This document shows, piece after piece, positions 7,464-17,666 of a stretch of 64,000 nucleotides of DNA (its first letter is position 1; each line of letters starts with the position of its first letter). This DNA is from CALODL01 sp942492115. Its GTDB lineage: Bacteria; Planctomycetota; Phycisphaerae; UBA1845; CAIVHJ01. The notes beneath the pieces were generated by a model that saw nothing but the letters and a program-made list of their open reading frames with translations, was not told the DNA's origin and made no database searches. Location: positions 310,001 to 374,000 of the forward strand of contig CALODL010000021.1 in NCBI GenBank assembly GCA_942492115.1, in the 5' to 3' direction. The position numbers and the translations under genes were made by a program.

Positions 7464-10400
7464 ATGTTATCGAGACGCCGTCGACATCATGTCGCCACGA
7501 TATTATTGATAGCGTTTGCGCACACTGCTCACGGCGAGCACAATGCCCCGGTCAACCAGGCCGGTCGCCCGCGCACGATCATCGTGCAACTCGTCGACGA
7601 CACGCCTGTTCGTTCAGGCTATGTACAACACAAACTCAGTCACAACGGCGCCCTCGATACGCTGGAGAACCGTTTCCCAATCATGCGACGCGGCCCGCTG
7701 TTCGCCAGCCTGCACCAACAGCTCGAATCCCGGTTACGCCAGGGAGACCCGGCTCATCCGTCATCCGTCGATCTCGACATTGCTCGAAAACACGAAGCAC
7801 GCAGCCAACGGGCCCGCCTGCGCACCTCCGCCATGGACCTGCTGACCTGCTATGTTCTGGATGTCACCGATCCGCAAGTCGACATCACTCAATTGTGTGC
7901 CGCGATGCGGAACGATCCACTCATTGCGCATGTGGTTCCTGATCGAATGGTCTCGATCACCTCACCGCCGAACGATCCGCTGCTGCCCCGGCAGTGGAAC
8001 CTGCACAACACCGGACAACCGTTCCCGATACCGGGCGGCAAGGACACGGGGTCACCAGGCAGTGACATCGATTATCCCGAAGCATTGGAGGTCTTCATTC
8101 CACAACAGGAGGTCCTTGTCGCCGTGGTCGACACCGGTGTCGACTATGACCATCCCGATCTGGCAGAACGCATGTGGACCGATGCCGCGGGGCGTTATGG
8201 ATACGACTTCCACAATGAAGATGATGACCCTATCGACGACAATGGCCATGGTACACATTGTGCAGGCACGATCGCCGCATCAACCGGCAATGGAATCGGC
8301 GTCGCCGGCGTGTGCCCAGCGGCGCGGATCATGGGAATCAAGTTCCTCAACCAGTTTGGTAACGGGTTGCTGAGCAAAGGATATGATTCCATCTTCTATG
8401 CCGTACTCAACGGCGCTGACGTTATTTCCAACAGCTGGGGTGGCGCGTCGCCCGACGAGATTGGCCAGCTCGTCATGGATTACGCCTACGGCCACGGCGC
8501 GATCGTGATCGCCGCAGCGGGAAACGCTAACCGCTCTCTCGAGTATTATCCCGCGGCCTTCGACAAGGTCATCGCAGTCGCCGCAACCGATGCGCGGGAT
8601 CATCGCGCCGATTTCTCCAACTACGGTTCGTGGGTCGATATCGGTGCCCCCGGAGTCAACGTCCTGTCGCTGCGCGCCGCTGGAACGGATTTGTCCGGTA
8701 CCGGGGGCTTGAGTATCGTTGAAGAGGACTATGTCCTCGCGTCAGGAACGTCAATGGCCTGCCCACATGTCGCGGGCGCCACCGCAGTACTACTTGCGCA
8801 TTATCCCCGTCTTTCGATCGACGACATTCTATTACGGCTGGTCAATACGGCAGATGACCTCGCGCCACTCAACCAGGGTTTCGAAGATGCACTGGGAACA
8901 GGACGACTGAATCTGCACCGGGCGTTGACCGACCCCCGCGGCCCGCGGCAGCACTTGACCGCGATTGCGTTCGAGGAGATTGCCGGTGACGGCAACGGTA
9001 TCCCCGAACGGGGCGAACGTGTCGGTTTGACATTCGAGATCGAGAATACGTGGACCACGGCCGCGGGCCTCACGGTCGTCGCCACGTCCCCGGACCCATT
9101 CGTCGACGTCATCGTCGGCAGCACCGTCCTGGACGCCCTCGCCATCGGAGAACGCGCACAGTTCACCCTGACATTTGAGCTGGCCGCCGATATGCCTGCT
9201 CCTCGGGAGGTCCTCTTCGATATCGCACTGACACCGCACGGCCACCCGACCTCTTACGTGGCTGTTCCAATCGGCATGGGATGGCCGTACCTCGACGGTT
9301 GGCCACGCACATTGACCACCGTCGATGATACGGTGTTGCCCTGTGTCGCCGACATTGACCTCGACGGCAGCCCAGACATCATCGCCTCTCACGTGGGACA
9401 ACTTCACGTACTCTCTGCTACGGGGCAACCCCTTAACGACGGTTGGCCGGTGCGGACGTTCGACGGCCGTGGATTCACCGCGATCGGTAATCTCGATGCT
9501 GATGAGGAACTGGAAATCGTCCTCGGCGGATTCGCCATGACCCGGGCCTTTGATCCTGATGGTTCGACGCTGCCGGGATGGCCGGTCAATATCCCGGGGC
9601 AAAACGTGTTGTGTGCTGACATGGATGGTGATGGGCAAGACGAGGTCGTCATCACGCACCTCGGTGTGCTTCATCTCTTGACCGGGGCGGGCGCAGCGCA
9701 ATCTGATCTGTGGCCGCTGAGCCTCAACGGCACCATGGGCCAACCTGTCGTCACGGACATCGACCTCGATGGCGACAGCGAGGTCTTCGTCATGTTGGTC
9801 CCCGATGCAGCGGGCCCCAACCTCCTGCTCGCTTATCACCACGATGGTACGCAGGTTGACGGCTGGCCCATTGAACTTGATGGCGCGTTCAGCCCAGACT
9901 CGGTTCTGTCGGGTGACCTGACCGGAGACGGGCACCCCGAGATTGTCATCGCACAGAACGGCGCTACGCTGCATGTGCTCGATCGATTCGGCCAACCACT
10001 CAACGGCTACTGGCCGACGACACTTGCAGATCAGGACATACGGCACATTGCACTGGCCGATCTGACGGGCGACGGGGCTCTCGAAATCATCGGTGCCGGC
10101 AAGTCCTCACCACGGATAGTCGCTGTTGATCACCGGGCACAGATTGTCGAAGGCTGGCCGGCGCAACTCCCCGGGCGGTTCAGTTTTTTCCAACCGCCCG
10201 GAACGACGATCCACGCCTGCGGTGATCTCGATGGAGATGGCCATCCGGAAATCGTCGTCGGTGCCTCCACCGGACTGTACCTCTTTGGCGCAGATGGTCG
10301 ACTGATCGCAGAAGCACCTACGGTGTCAGACCTCGATGCAACGACGCCAGGCGCCGTGTGGCTTGCAGACGTGGACGCCGACGAGGATGTCGAACTGCTT

Positions 10401-13208
10401 CTGGAGGCGGATGGACAACTCGTCGTTCATGATTTTCCCGCACCAGCCCGGGATGTGCAGTGGCCAGGCCTGCGTGGCTCAGTATCGCGTAGCGCCGCCT
10501 ACGTCGTGCCGACGCCCGATGCCGGGCACATTGCGTTCGATCAATCGACCTACGGCCTCCACACCCCGCTGCGCATCACGATCCAGGACACGGCCCTCGA
10601 TTCGGACCCGCATGCCGTGGACCATATCGAAGTTCTCTTGAGCAGCAAGACTGAGCTCGATCCTGAGCGGATCGTGGCTCACGAGACCGGTCCACACCAG
10701 GGTGTGTTCGTCGCAACGATGCCGCTCGACGACGGTCCGGTTCGCCGCGATGGCCAGCTGCAGGTACGGGATGCAGACGCCATCGAGTGCGCGTATTTCG
10801 ACGGACGGACGTGGCATGATCACCATGCCGTGATCGATGGAGCCCCCCCTGAGATCGCCGACATCGCCCTGACTCCGGTTTTTGATGGCGAGCTTTACCA
10901 CATCGACGTGACGTGGACGACGAATGAACCGGCGGACAGCCGTGTCCATTACGGAATGGGTGTACCGACCGGGATGATCTCTCAACAGAACAGGGTCGTC
11001 ACCCACACTCTCCGCATCAGCGATGCGCAACGCGGAGAAACCTACGTGCTGGCTCTCGAAAGCACCGATCCGTACGGCAATCTCCGCCGTGCCGACAATG
11101 ACGGTGCATACTATGAAGTGCACGTGCCCGCAGATGATTCCACGGAAATTGTTGTTACGCATGAGGGCGTACCGTTCGACAGCGCATTCATGCAATTGGT
11201 CGTCTATGACGATGACGGTCGATTCGTCCAGAAATTCTCATCCCGCATGCTTGATCCAACGGGTCGCGTGTACTACGGCCTGGAGGCCGACGAGCCGCTA
11301 CGCCTCGTCGTGACGATCATTTCCTTCGAACTCAATCTTGTCGCAACATATGCATTGAGTGCGCAACATGTACCGGCGGACATCCACCTCGACCTGGTCT
11401 CGAGAACGGTCACAGTGCGCGAAGCAGATCAACCCCTCGCCGACGCCCAGGTCACACCGCACTTCGAATGCTGGCCCGCCGGCCCCGGTCGTGCAACCGA
11501 TTCATCCGGTCGCGTCGATCTCCTTGTACCAGCCGATGTGGATATCAGTCTGCAAATCATCACCGACACGATCTACTGGACCACTGAACTCAACACGGCA
11601 CGCGTACTGCCGACGATCGATATCGCCGAACTCACCCCCAATGTGCTCATTGACGTGCGCCATGATGGTCAGCCCCAGGCAGACGAATTGGTTTTTGCCG
11701 CGGGCATGGTCGAAGGCCAACTGGCTCTATTGGCGGAATCTGCGACCACGGGACCAGACGGCCAGGCCGCCTGTTACCTGTGCGGCGGCGCGCCCGCTAT
11801 GCTGCAGGTGGAGTCATTCCCCGACGAAGTGCGCTCAGTTGCGTTCATCCCTCCGCCGATTGCAACACCGCCGGCCAGCATGACCCTCGACCTGGCTCGA
11901 CCACGGATCGCCACGAGCGCGCCGCCGCATCGGGCGATCGATGCCCGCCAACCACCGGACGCCCAGGACCCTACGGCGTGGACGACCATTGACTTCGAGT
12001 TCACCGCCCCCCCCATGAACGTGTCGGTCGATGCATTCGAACTCGTGCAATTCGGAGGTGTGAGCGCTCCCCCCAGGATCACCACAGTCGAAGCAATCGA
12101 TGCGCAGCACATCGAGGTGACCCTCGATCACGCTCCGAGCCCGGCTGCCTGGACAACAGTACGCCACGCCTCGTCACGGTCGAGCGTCACATTGGGTGTC
12201 CTGCCTGGCGATGTAGACGGCGACGCGACGAGTACGGCCCGGGACATTCTCGCGCTGATTGATGCGCTCAATGGGCATCACGACCTGGCCGCTTTCGCAA
12301 CCGACATTGATCGCAACGGCGTGGCCGATCCGGCCGACATCGTTCGCGCCATCGACTTGTTGCACGGCAGCGATACGGACACGAGCTGGCGCAACCGCAC
12401 ACTGCCCTGGCCCTATGCAATCTATTGGTTGGACGATGATGTCACGATGCGCGCCATCCGCCCCGGTCGCTCGGATCTCCACACGGTCGTGCACATTGAT
12501 GATCTGATGTCGACATTGACCAGCGTTGCCGTCGACAACCGTGCAGCTTCCCTGTACTGGTCCCAATCCGATCTGTTCGATCGCGGCAAGATCGTGCGTG
12601 CCGATCTCGATGGTGGCAACCCGCAGACCATTGCACGCGCCGATCGACCGCAAGCGATCGCTGTTGACGTCCTCTCCGGATGGGTGTACTGGACAGAGCG
12701 CAACGGATTGATCAGACGCGTGGCTCCAACTGGCGGCATCGTTGAAGATCTCGTCATTCAGTCACCCTCAATGCATTCCTCCGCGCTCGCGCTCGCGCCC
12801 GCCATCGGTCTGATGTACTGGGTCAGCGGCCAGTCGATTTACCACGCTGGCCTCGAGATTCCCGATGGCGCCGATCCAGTCAATCGGCGCGATATCGAAT
12901 TGCTCATCGGACCCGAGGGCATGGCACCCGTCGGACTCGCGGTCGATCCCCATCGGGGATGGCTGTTATGGACCTCTTCAACGGCGCACGCTGTCTTCCG
13001 CGCACGACTTGACGGATCCGCAATCGAACCGATCGTAACGTATGGCCTGGATACACCACATGGTGTCACCATCGACTCACGAGATGGGATGATGTACTTC
13101 ACTGATGACGGCACCAATCGGATCCACCGCGCCAACATAGATGGTGCGCACACGGATTTTGCGATCATTCTGGGACTGAACAACCCGACGCGACTTGCAA
13201 CACCCTGA
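7464..13208 (+). CDS. Giant subtilisin-like (S8) secreted protease with FG-GAP, dockerin-like and YWTD-like regions
   Basis: The 1914-residue product begins with a signal peptide (arginine-rich n-region, hydrophobic core, cleavage near AHG). The S8 domain spans about residues 165-490 with catalytic Asp223 (VVDTGVDYDHPDL), His262 (NGHGTHCAG) and Ser430 (GTSMACPHVAG). Residues about 610-990 form an FG-GAP/VCBS-type propeller with repeats such as DLDGDSEVF and DLDGDGHPEIVV. Ig-like regions follow. Residues about 1580-1640 hold a dockerin-type pair of EF-hand loops (GDVDGDATSTARDI and DIDRNGVADPADI), and the C-terminus resembles a YWTD/LDL-receptor-like propeller (VYWTERNGLIRRV). AGGGGAC precedes ATG 7464. 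It is probably an exported or surface calcium-dependent protease, and no sorting signal is seen at the C-terminus. Confidence 0.93.
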   Translation: MLSRRRRHHVATILLIAFAHTAHGEHNAPVNQAGRPRTIIVQLVDDTPVRSGYVQHKLSHNGALDTLENRFPIMRRGPLFASLHQQLESRLRQGDPAHPSSVDLDIARKHEARSQRARLRTSAMDLLTCYVLDVTDPQVDITQLCAAMRNDPLIAHVVPDRMVSITSPPNDPLLPRQWNLHNTGQPFPIPGGKDTGSPGSDIDYPEALEVFIPQQEVLVAVVDTGVDYDHPDLAERMWTDAAGRYGYDFHNEDDDPIDDNGHGTHCAGTIAASTGNGIGVAGVCPAARIMGIKFLNQFGNGLLSKGYDSIFYAVLNGADVISNSWGGASPDEIGQLVMDYAYGHGAIVIAAAGNANRSLEYYPAAFDKVIAVAATDARDHRADFSNYGSWVDIGAPGVNVLSLRAAGTDLSGTGGLSIVEEDYVLASGTSMACPHVAGATAVLLAHYPRLSIDDILLRLVNTADDLAPLNQGFEDALGTGRLNLHRALTDPRGPRQHLTAIAFEEIAGDGNGIPERGERVGLTFEIENTWTTAAGLTVVATSPDPFVDVIVGSTVLDALAIGERAQFTLTFELAADMPAPREVLFDIALTPHGHPTSYVAVPIGMGWPYLDGWPRTLTTVDDTVLPCVADIDLDGSPDIIASHVGQLHVLSATGQPLNDGWPVRTFDGRGFTAIGNLDADEELEIVLGGFAMTRAFDPDGSTLPGWPVNIPGQNVLCADMDGDGQDEVVITHLGVLHLLTGAGAAQSDLWPLSLNGTMGQPVVTDIDLDGDSEVFVMLVPDAAGPNLLLAYHHDGTQVDGWPIELDGAFSPDSVLSGDLTGDGHPEIVIAQNGATLHVLDRFGQPLNGYWPTTLADQDIRHIALADLTGDGALEIIGAGKSSPRIVAVDHRAQIVEGWPAQLPGRFSFFQPPGTTIHACGDLDGDGHPEIVVGASTGLYLFGADGRLIAEAPTVSDLDATTPGAVWLADVDADEDVELLLEADGQLVVHDFPAPARDVQWPGLRGSVSRSAAYVVPTPDAGHIAFDQSTYGLHTPLRITIQDTALDSDPHAVDHIEVLLSSKTELDPERIVAHETGPHQGVFVATMPLDDGPVRRDGQLQVRDADAIECAYFDGRTWHDHHAVIDGAPPEIADIALTPVFDGELYHIDVTWTTNEPADSRVHYGMGVPTGMISQQNRVVTHTLRISDAQRGETYVLALESTDPYGNLRRADNDGAYYEVHVPADDSTEIVVTHEGVPFDSAFMQLVVYDDDGRFVQKFSSRMLDPTGRVYYGLEADEPLRLVVTIISFELNLVATYALSAQHVPADIHLDLVSRTVTVREADQPLADAQVTPHFECWPAGPGRATDSSGRVDLLVPADVDISLQIITDTIYWTTELNTARVLPTIDIAELTPNVLIDVRHDGQPQADELVFAAGMVEGQLALLAESATTGPDGQAACYLCGGAPAMLQVESFPDEVRSVAFIPPPIATPPASMTLDLARPRIATSAPPHRAIDARQPPDAQDPTAWTTIDFEFTAPPMNVSVDAFELVQFGGVSAPPRITTVEAIDAQHIEVTLDHAPSPAAWTTVRHASSRSSVTLGVLPGDVDGDATSTARDILALIDALNGHHDLAAFATDIDRNGVADPADIVRAIDLLHGSDTDTSWRNRTLPWPYAIYWLDDDVTMRAIRPGRSDLHTVVHIDDLMSTLTSVAVDNRAASLYWSQSDLFDRGKIVRADLDGGNPQTIARADRPQAIAVDVLSGWVYWTERNGLIRRVAPTGGIVEDLVIQSPSMHSSALALAPAIGLMYWVSGQSIYHAGLEIPDGADPVNRRDIELLIGPEGMAPVGLAVDPHRGWLLWTSSTAHAVFRARLDGSAIEPIVTYGLDTPHGVTIDSRDGMMYFTDDGTNRIHRANIDGAHTDFAIILGLNNPTRLATP

Positions 13209-13264
13209 ACGGAAACTGCCCCGCGAGCAGAATGCAACAGGTAGATCCTCTCCGATGCCCGGGT

Positions 13265-15172
13265 TCATGAACGCATACTGTGCACGATCTGTGCGCGCGC
13301 GTCTTCAATCAGGGATGCCGGAAATCCTTCACGCTCCATGACACGCAGCGCATTGCGTTCTTGTGCCGGACCGGGGCGCAACGTGTGATCGAACGTCTTC
13401 CCTTCCTCGACGAGGTGCTCCTCGAAGTGGTAGTTCTCAGCAGTACGACCGTCAGCGAGATCGGTCAATCCGCGCTCATGCGTCGCCACGATGAACAAGT
13501 GCGGAACTGCGCACAGATGCCGCACCATGGCCATGCTCGCTGCGACGCGTTCTTCGGAGTTGGTGCCGCGAAGTGGTTCATCGATGAGCCCCAGTATGGG
13601 GTGGTCGTAGTCGACGTCGACAAGCATTCTGCGTAGTTGCCGAACCTCGGCAAGGAAATAGCTTTCGTGTCGCGAAACGTCGTCACGAATGCGCAAATCC
13701 GTCATCAACCGCACGGGACGCCATTGCATCCGTTCGGCCAGTGCAACAGTCCCAACCTGAGCAAGAACAGTACTCGACCCCACCATGCGCAGGAACGTAC
13801 TCTTCCCCCCCATGTTCGATCCGGTAACGATCCACGTCCCCGCGGGCGCGCCCAGGCTGGCCGAGTTGGGTTTGACTTCGGCCGGCGGAATCAGCGGATG
13901 ACAGCCGCCCTCGATGACAATGTGCGTGTCCTCGACGACTTCCGGCCAGCAGGTCCGCTCCTGCTCCGCGGCAAAGCAGGCCAGGCCACACAATGCCTCG
14001 ATGTCAGCCACGGCGGCCATGGAATCGAGTAACGCGCGGTGATGAGGTACGACTACTGCACACAAAGACTGGGCGACGTGCACATCGAAAAAGAACATGA
14101 AATTGAACATGATATGGAACATGCCACCATGATCGGTCCATCCCAAACGCCGGGCCAACCTGGGCCAGGCGGCGTGGGCCACTTCATCCGCCCGCGCCTG
14201 CACCGCACTCAGTGACTCGACATCGACCAACTCGAGAGCCAGGATTTCGGTGGCATGCTGACAGGCCTCGGCCACCGATCGCAGCGCACGCCACGGTTGA
14301 ATTGCGGCGTTGAGGTCGCTCTGAATACCCAGATAGACCACGCTGTTGATCAGGAGAATCACGCCGGCAGGAGCACCCCAGGCATAGTGCCCCATCATGA
14401 TTACGACCCCACTGGCCAGAAGGGAGAGCAGGCTGATGAGGGACCACACCCGCAGCCCGGTGATGAGCGCGGCTGAGCGAGGCAACGGGCCGGCGGCCAC
14501 GAGAGCCGCGGTCAAACGCTGGATTCGACTGTCCGCGCCCCGCAGCCCGGTGCATGCAGCCATGATGCGCTGACGGGCAGGCAAGTCTTCGGCCAACCAG
14601 CGGACCGCTGCCTGACGCTGCCGAACGGTCGTCGAGGCCATGCACGGCCGGGTCAGCCAGCGGGCCAGGCGGGCAGCCCCGATGGCCGTCGAGGATCGAT
14701 TGAGCAGTGCAAACAGCCCGATGGGCTCGGTGAAGACATCAAGGTCGTCACGCTCCTGTAGACTCAGCTCCCAGTATGGTTCTTCGGCCATCTGCGACGG
14801 CAGGTGCTTCAACAGGTCATCGACGGCCGGGGGCGGCTTGGCCGAACGAACGACCTGTAATTCTCCATTGAACCGCGGGGCAGCCTCGTCACACATCAGG
14901 ACCTGACGCTGAGCGAACAACCGGGCCTGTTTCGCCTTCAGGTGACACCGCACGGTCCACACGAACACCGCCAGGCACGCGATTGGACACAACCAGGGCC
15001 AGATGCCCTCGTGCCGCAGTGGATACCACAGCGTCACAACAGCGACGAATGACAGTAGCCGGGCCAGGGACCACCAGCCTTCGGCGCTGCGGCGGGCCAC
15101 ACGCTGAGTTTCAGCCGTACGGCGGAAATTGACGAGGTCCTCGGTTCGGGCCAGATCCTTGGCGTCTTTCAT
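13265..15172 (-). CDS. Membrane-anchored MutS-family ATPase
   Basis: This protein (635 residues) has the MutS core and ABC-type ATPase domains but lacks the N-terminal mismatch-recognition domain. Walker A is GSNMGGKST at about residues 447-456, Walker B is LGLIDEP, and the family NSEER segment and ATHE motif follow. Hydrophobic segments near residues 38-75 and 225-270 suggest that it is membrane-anchored, unlike mismatch-repair MutS. It has no C-terminal Smr nuclease domain, so it is not a standard MutS2. Similar MutS-related membrane ATPases exist in several phyla, but their role is unclear to me. The gene is divergent from the antiporter gene. Confidence 0.85.
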   Translation of the reverse strand: MKDAKDLARTEDLVNFRRTAETQRVARRSAEGWWSLARLLSFVAVVTLWYPLRHEGIWPWLCPIACLAVFVWTVRCHLKAKQARLFAQRQVLMCDEAAPRFNGELQVVRSAKPPPAVDDLLKHLPSQMAEEPYWELSLQERDDLDVFTEPIGLFALLNRSSTAIGAARLARWLTRPCMASTTVRQRQAAVRWLAEDLPARQRIMAACTGLRGADSRIQRLTAALVAAGPLPRSAALITGLRVWSLISLLSLLASGVVIMMGHYAWGAPAGVILLINSVVYLGIQSDLNAAIQPWRALRSVAEACQHATEILALELVDVESLSAVQARADEVAHAAWPRLARRLGWTDHGGMFHIMFNFMFFFDVHVAQSLCAVVVPHHRALLDSMAAVADIEALCGLACFAAEQERTCWPEVVEDTHIVIEGGCHPLIPPAEVKPNSASLGAPAGTWIVTGSNMGGKSTFLRMVGSSTVLAQVGTVALAERMQWRPVRLMTDLRIRDDVSRHESYFLAEVRQLRRMLVDVDYDHPILGLIDEPLRGTNSEERVAASMAMVRHLCAVPHLFIVATHERGLTDLADGRTAENYHFEEHLVEEGKTFDHTLRPGPAQERNALRVMEREGFPASLIEDARAQIVHSMRS

Positions 15173-15234
15173 AGCAAGAAGCTAAAGCTTTTCGGCCAGT
15201 GAATCTACATTACAATGGCCCGTCCGGAGGCCTC

Positions 15235-17022
15235 GTGCTGCAGCCCATCGAATCAATCCCCATCGCCATGACCATCATTCTCGTCCTGGGCATGGTTGCG
15301 CAATGGGTGTCGTGGCGCATTGGCCTGCCGTCGATCCTGCTCCTGCTGGTCTTCGGCATCTCGGCCGGGCCGCTGACCGGCCTTCTCGACCCGGACACAC
15401 TGTTCGGGGCGACGCTCATGCCATGCGTCTCGCTGGCCGTCGCGCTCATCCTGTACGAAGGTGGCCTGACCCTGAGAACCAGCGAGTTCAGCCAGGTCGG
15501 TCGTGTGGTGCGCAACCTCATCACCATCGGAACCGGAATCACGTGGGCCGTGGGTACTCTGGCCGCCCTGTGGATCCTCGAATTGTCTTTTGGCATGGCA
15601 GCCCTGCTCGCCGCGGTGGTTGTCGTCACTGGCCCAACGGTCATCACCCCACTCTTGCGCCACATTCGTCCGTCGGGTCCGGCCGGATCGATCCTCAAAT
15701 GGGAAGGTATTGTCATCGATCCGATCGGTGCTCTGCTCGCCGTGCTCGTATTCGAGATCGTAGCGGGGCACGTTTCGGGTGTTTCTCAACACCTCGTCGA
15801 GGGCCTCTTGCGCATGATCATCGGTGGCGGACTGCTGGGCTGCGTTGCAGCGGCCCTGCTGGTCATTTCGCTGCGCCGGCACCTGATCCCCGATCACCTC
15901 GAGAACGCGGCCAGCCTGACTCTTGTCCTGACCATTTTCGTGCTGGCCAACATGCTGCAACACGAAGCAGGCCTGCTGGCCGTGACGGTCATGGGCTTCG
16001 TTCTGGCCAACCAGAAGTCGGTCGACGTCAAACCAATCGTCGAATTCAAGGAGCACTTACGCGTCCTGCTGATATCAAGCCTGTTCATCGTTCTGGCAGC
16101 GCAACTCGAATTGGGATCGATTCGCCAGGTCGCGTGGCGCGGAGCCGCATTCGCCGGCGTACTCATCTTCGTGGCTCGCCCACTGGCTGTCATGGCCTCA
16201 ACCATCGGCGCGGGGCTCCACATTCGAGAACGCCTGTTCATTGCCTGGATGGCCCCGCGGGGTATCGTTGCCGCTGCGGTCTCCACGGTATTCGCCATGC
16301 GGCTGGGCGGCGCGAACGCCGAAGCCCTGGTCTCCTACACGTTCATAACGATCATTATCACGGTCACGGTCTATGCGCTCACCGCACCGACAGTGGCCAG
16401 GATCCTGGGAGTCACGGATTCGAAGCCCCAGGGCATCCTGTTCGTCGGTGCGCACAGTTGGGTTCGCGACATGGCCGAGGTGCTGCAGCGTGAAGGTTTC
16501 GCCGTGCTCCTCGTCGACAGCAATCGTGAGAACATCTCTCGCGCGCGCATGGCAGGACTCCCGGCCTGGGCAGGAAGCATTCTGGCGGACCAGGCTGTGG
16601 AGGAACTCAATCTCGGCGGTATTGGTCGCCTGTGTGCGGTGACGTCCAACGATTCGGTGAATATGCTCGCTGTCCAGCGGTTCAAGACATTGTTCGGAAA
16701 AGCCAATTGCTATCAGATTCCGCCTACCGATCCCCCGCACAAAGGGCTTGATCTATCCCTGCAGGGTCGTGCGCTGTTCGACGGTGCCGTGCACCATACG
16801 GAACTCAGTCAGCGCGCTGCCGAAGGCTACCGCACCAAAGCCACCAAACTGAGCGAGGCCTTCGATCTGCAAGCCTTTACCGACCAGTATGGTACAGATC
16901 ATGTACCGCTGTTTTACATTGACGAACACAACAACCTGGTCGTGCTGTCCGGGGACCACGCCCAGATTCCCGAGACGGGCTGTACACTGGTCAGCTTGTT
17001 CAAAGGACACGACAAGGAGTGA
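15235..17022 (+). CDS. CPA-type cation/proton antiporter with TrkA-N domain
   Basis: The N-terminal region (about residues 1-385) is a monovalent cation:proton antiporter with about twelve membrane segments. It includes the transport-core segments VTGPTVITPLLRHIRP, WEGIVIDPIGALLAV and WMAPRGIVAAAVSTVFA. The C-terminal part starts with a Rossmann-like TrkA-N/RCK stretch (ILFVGAHSWVRDMAEVL and VLLVDSNRENISRA) that probably senses NAD or another nucleotide. It likely exports Na+ or K+ in exchange for protons. GTG 15235 is proposed because GGAGG precedes it. GTG 15199 and ATG 15304 are alternatives. With the RCK channel at 20226 it makes two nucleotide-gated cation transporters in 6 kb. Confidence 0.9.
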   Translation: MLQPIESIPIAMTIILVLGMVAQWVSWRIGLPSILLLLVFGISAGPLTGLLDPDTLFGATLMPCVSLAVALILYEGGLTLRTSEFSQVGRVVRNLITIGTGITWAVGTLAALWILELSFGMAALLAAVVVVTGPTVITPLLRHIRPSGPAGSILKWEGIVIDPIGALLAVLVFEIVAGHVSGVSQHLVEGLLRMIIGGGLLGCVAAALLVISLRRHLIPDHLENAASLTLVLTIFVLANMLQHEAGLLAVTVMGFVLANQKSVDVKPIVEFKEHLRVLLISSLFIVLAAQLELGSIRQVAWRGAAFAGVLIFVARPLAVMASTIGAGLHIRERLFIAWMAPRGIVAAAVSTVFAMRLGGANAEALVSYTFITIIITVTVYALTAPTVARILGVTDSKPQGILFVGAHSWVRDMAEVLQREGFAVLLVDSNRENISRARMAGLPAWAGSILADQAVEELNLGGIGRLCAVTSNDSVNMLAVQRFKTLFGKANCYQIPPTDPPHKGLDLSLQGRALFDGAVHHTELSQRAAEGYRTKATKLSEAFDLQAFTDQYGTDHVPLFYIDEHNNLVVLSGDHAQIPETGCTLVSLFKGHDKE

Positions 17023-17087
17023 CCGGCACCCCGCGCCCTGTTCAAGGCCGCAGCGCGCACCTGGCAGACCAGGCATTCACCGCCGGG

Positions 17088-17465
17088 TTATTCTCCGACC
17101 AGGCCCTGCAGTTCCGGGGTGGATCCGTTCGTCGTATCAATATCTTCCAGTACTTCGGTGAGAACACGTGCCAGCAACTCGACACGATTGGCGACATTGA
17201 GATTGATGAAGATATGACGAAAGTGCGAACGAAGCGTACTGCGCGAAATCTTGAGGTGGTCGGCCAGGACATCGTGACGCAACCCCTTGCTCAGGCCAAC
17301 GACAATTTCGGTTTGGCGCTTGGTCAACCCCAGGCGATCGATCGCAATTGCGACCCTTGGATGTGGTTGTAACTCAATCATTGGTTCAGGAATCCGCGTT
17401 CTGTCTGCACGGATGGGCCTGAGAACCCATTCCAAAACGCGTAATACCTCATTGATCTGACACAT
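17088..17465 (-). CDS. LuxR/GerE-type helix-turn-helix protein
   Basis: This 125-residue protein is the paralogue of the product of 125-433. Its LuxR/GerE DNA-binding domain starts at LTKRQTEIVVGLSKG and includes SRSTLRSHFRHIF. No sensor domain is present. The conserved part begins at an internal Met (17381), so the first 28 residues may not be translated. Neither start has a clear Shine-Dalgarno. It extends 12 residues past the DIDT-x-N point where its paralogue is cut off at a repeat edge. It is divergent from the Lon-like gene across an AT-rich intergenic region (17466-17666) that probably holds both promoters. Confidence 0.75.
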   Translation of the reverse strand: MCQINEVLRVLEWVLRPIRADRTRIPEPMIELQPHPRVAIAIDRLGLTKRQTEIVVGLSKGLRHDVLADHLKISRSTLRSHFRHIFINLNVANRVELLARVLTEVLEDIDTTNGSTPELQGLVGE

Positions 17466-17666
17466 TTGATATTACATCTGGGTTTACAGAAGACAAGTAT
17501 TAATATCGGGACAGTGTCGAAGCCACCTGCGTTGTCAGATGGAAATTCAACAGCACAGGGCCAAAATCCACTCTCACTTACAAAATCGAATCGTCGCTGA
17601 CTTTTCAAAGCTTCGCGCCTTGCTTAAGCTCTGTTTTTGACGGGCATCCCATGTTTGGAGATAACC

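Noticed and set aside
8832..10046. Long open frame antisense to the giant protease (404 residues)
   Set aside because: It lies wholly inside the FG-GAP region of the protease, has poor protein character and no Shine-Dalgarno. Repetitive GAC/GGC codons keep the opposite frame open.
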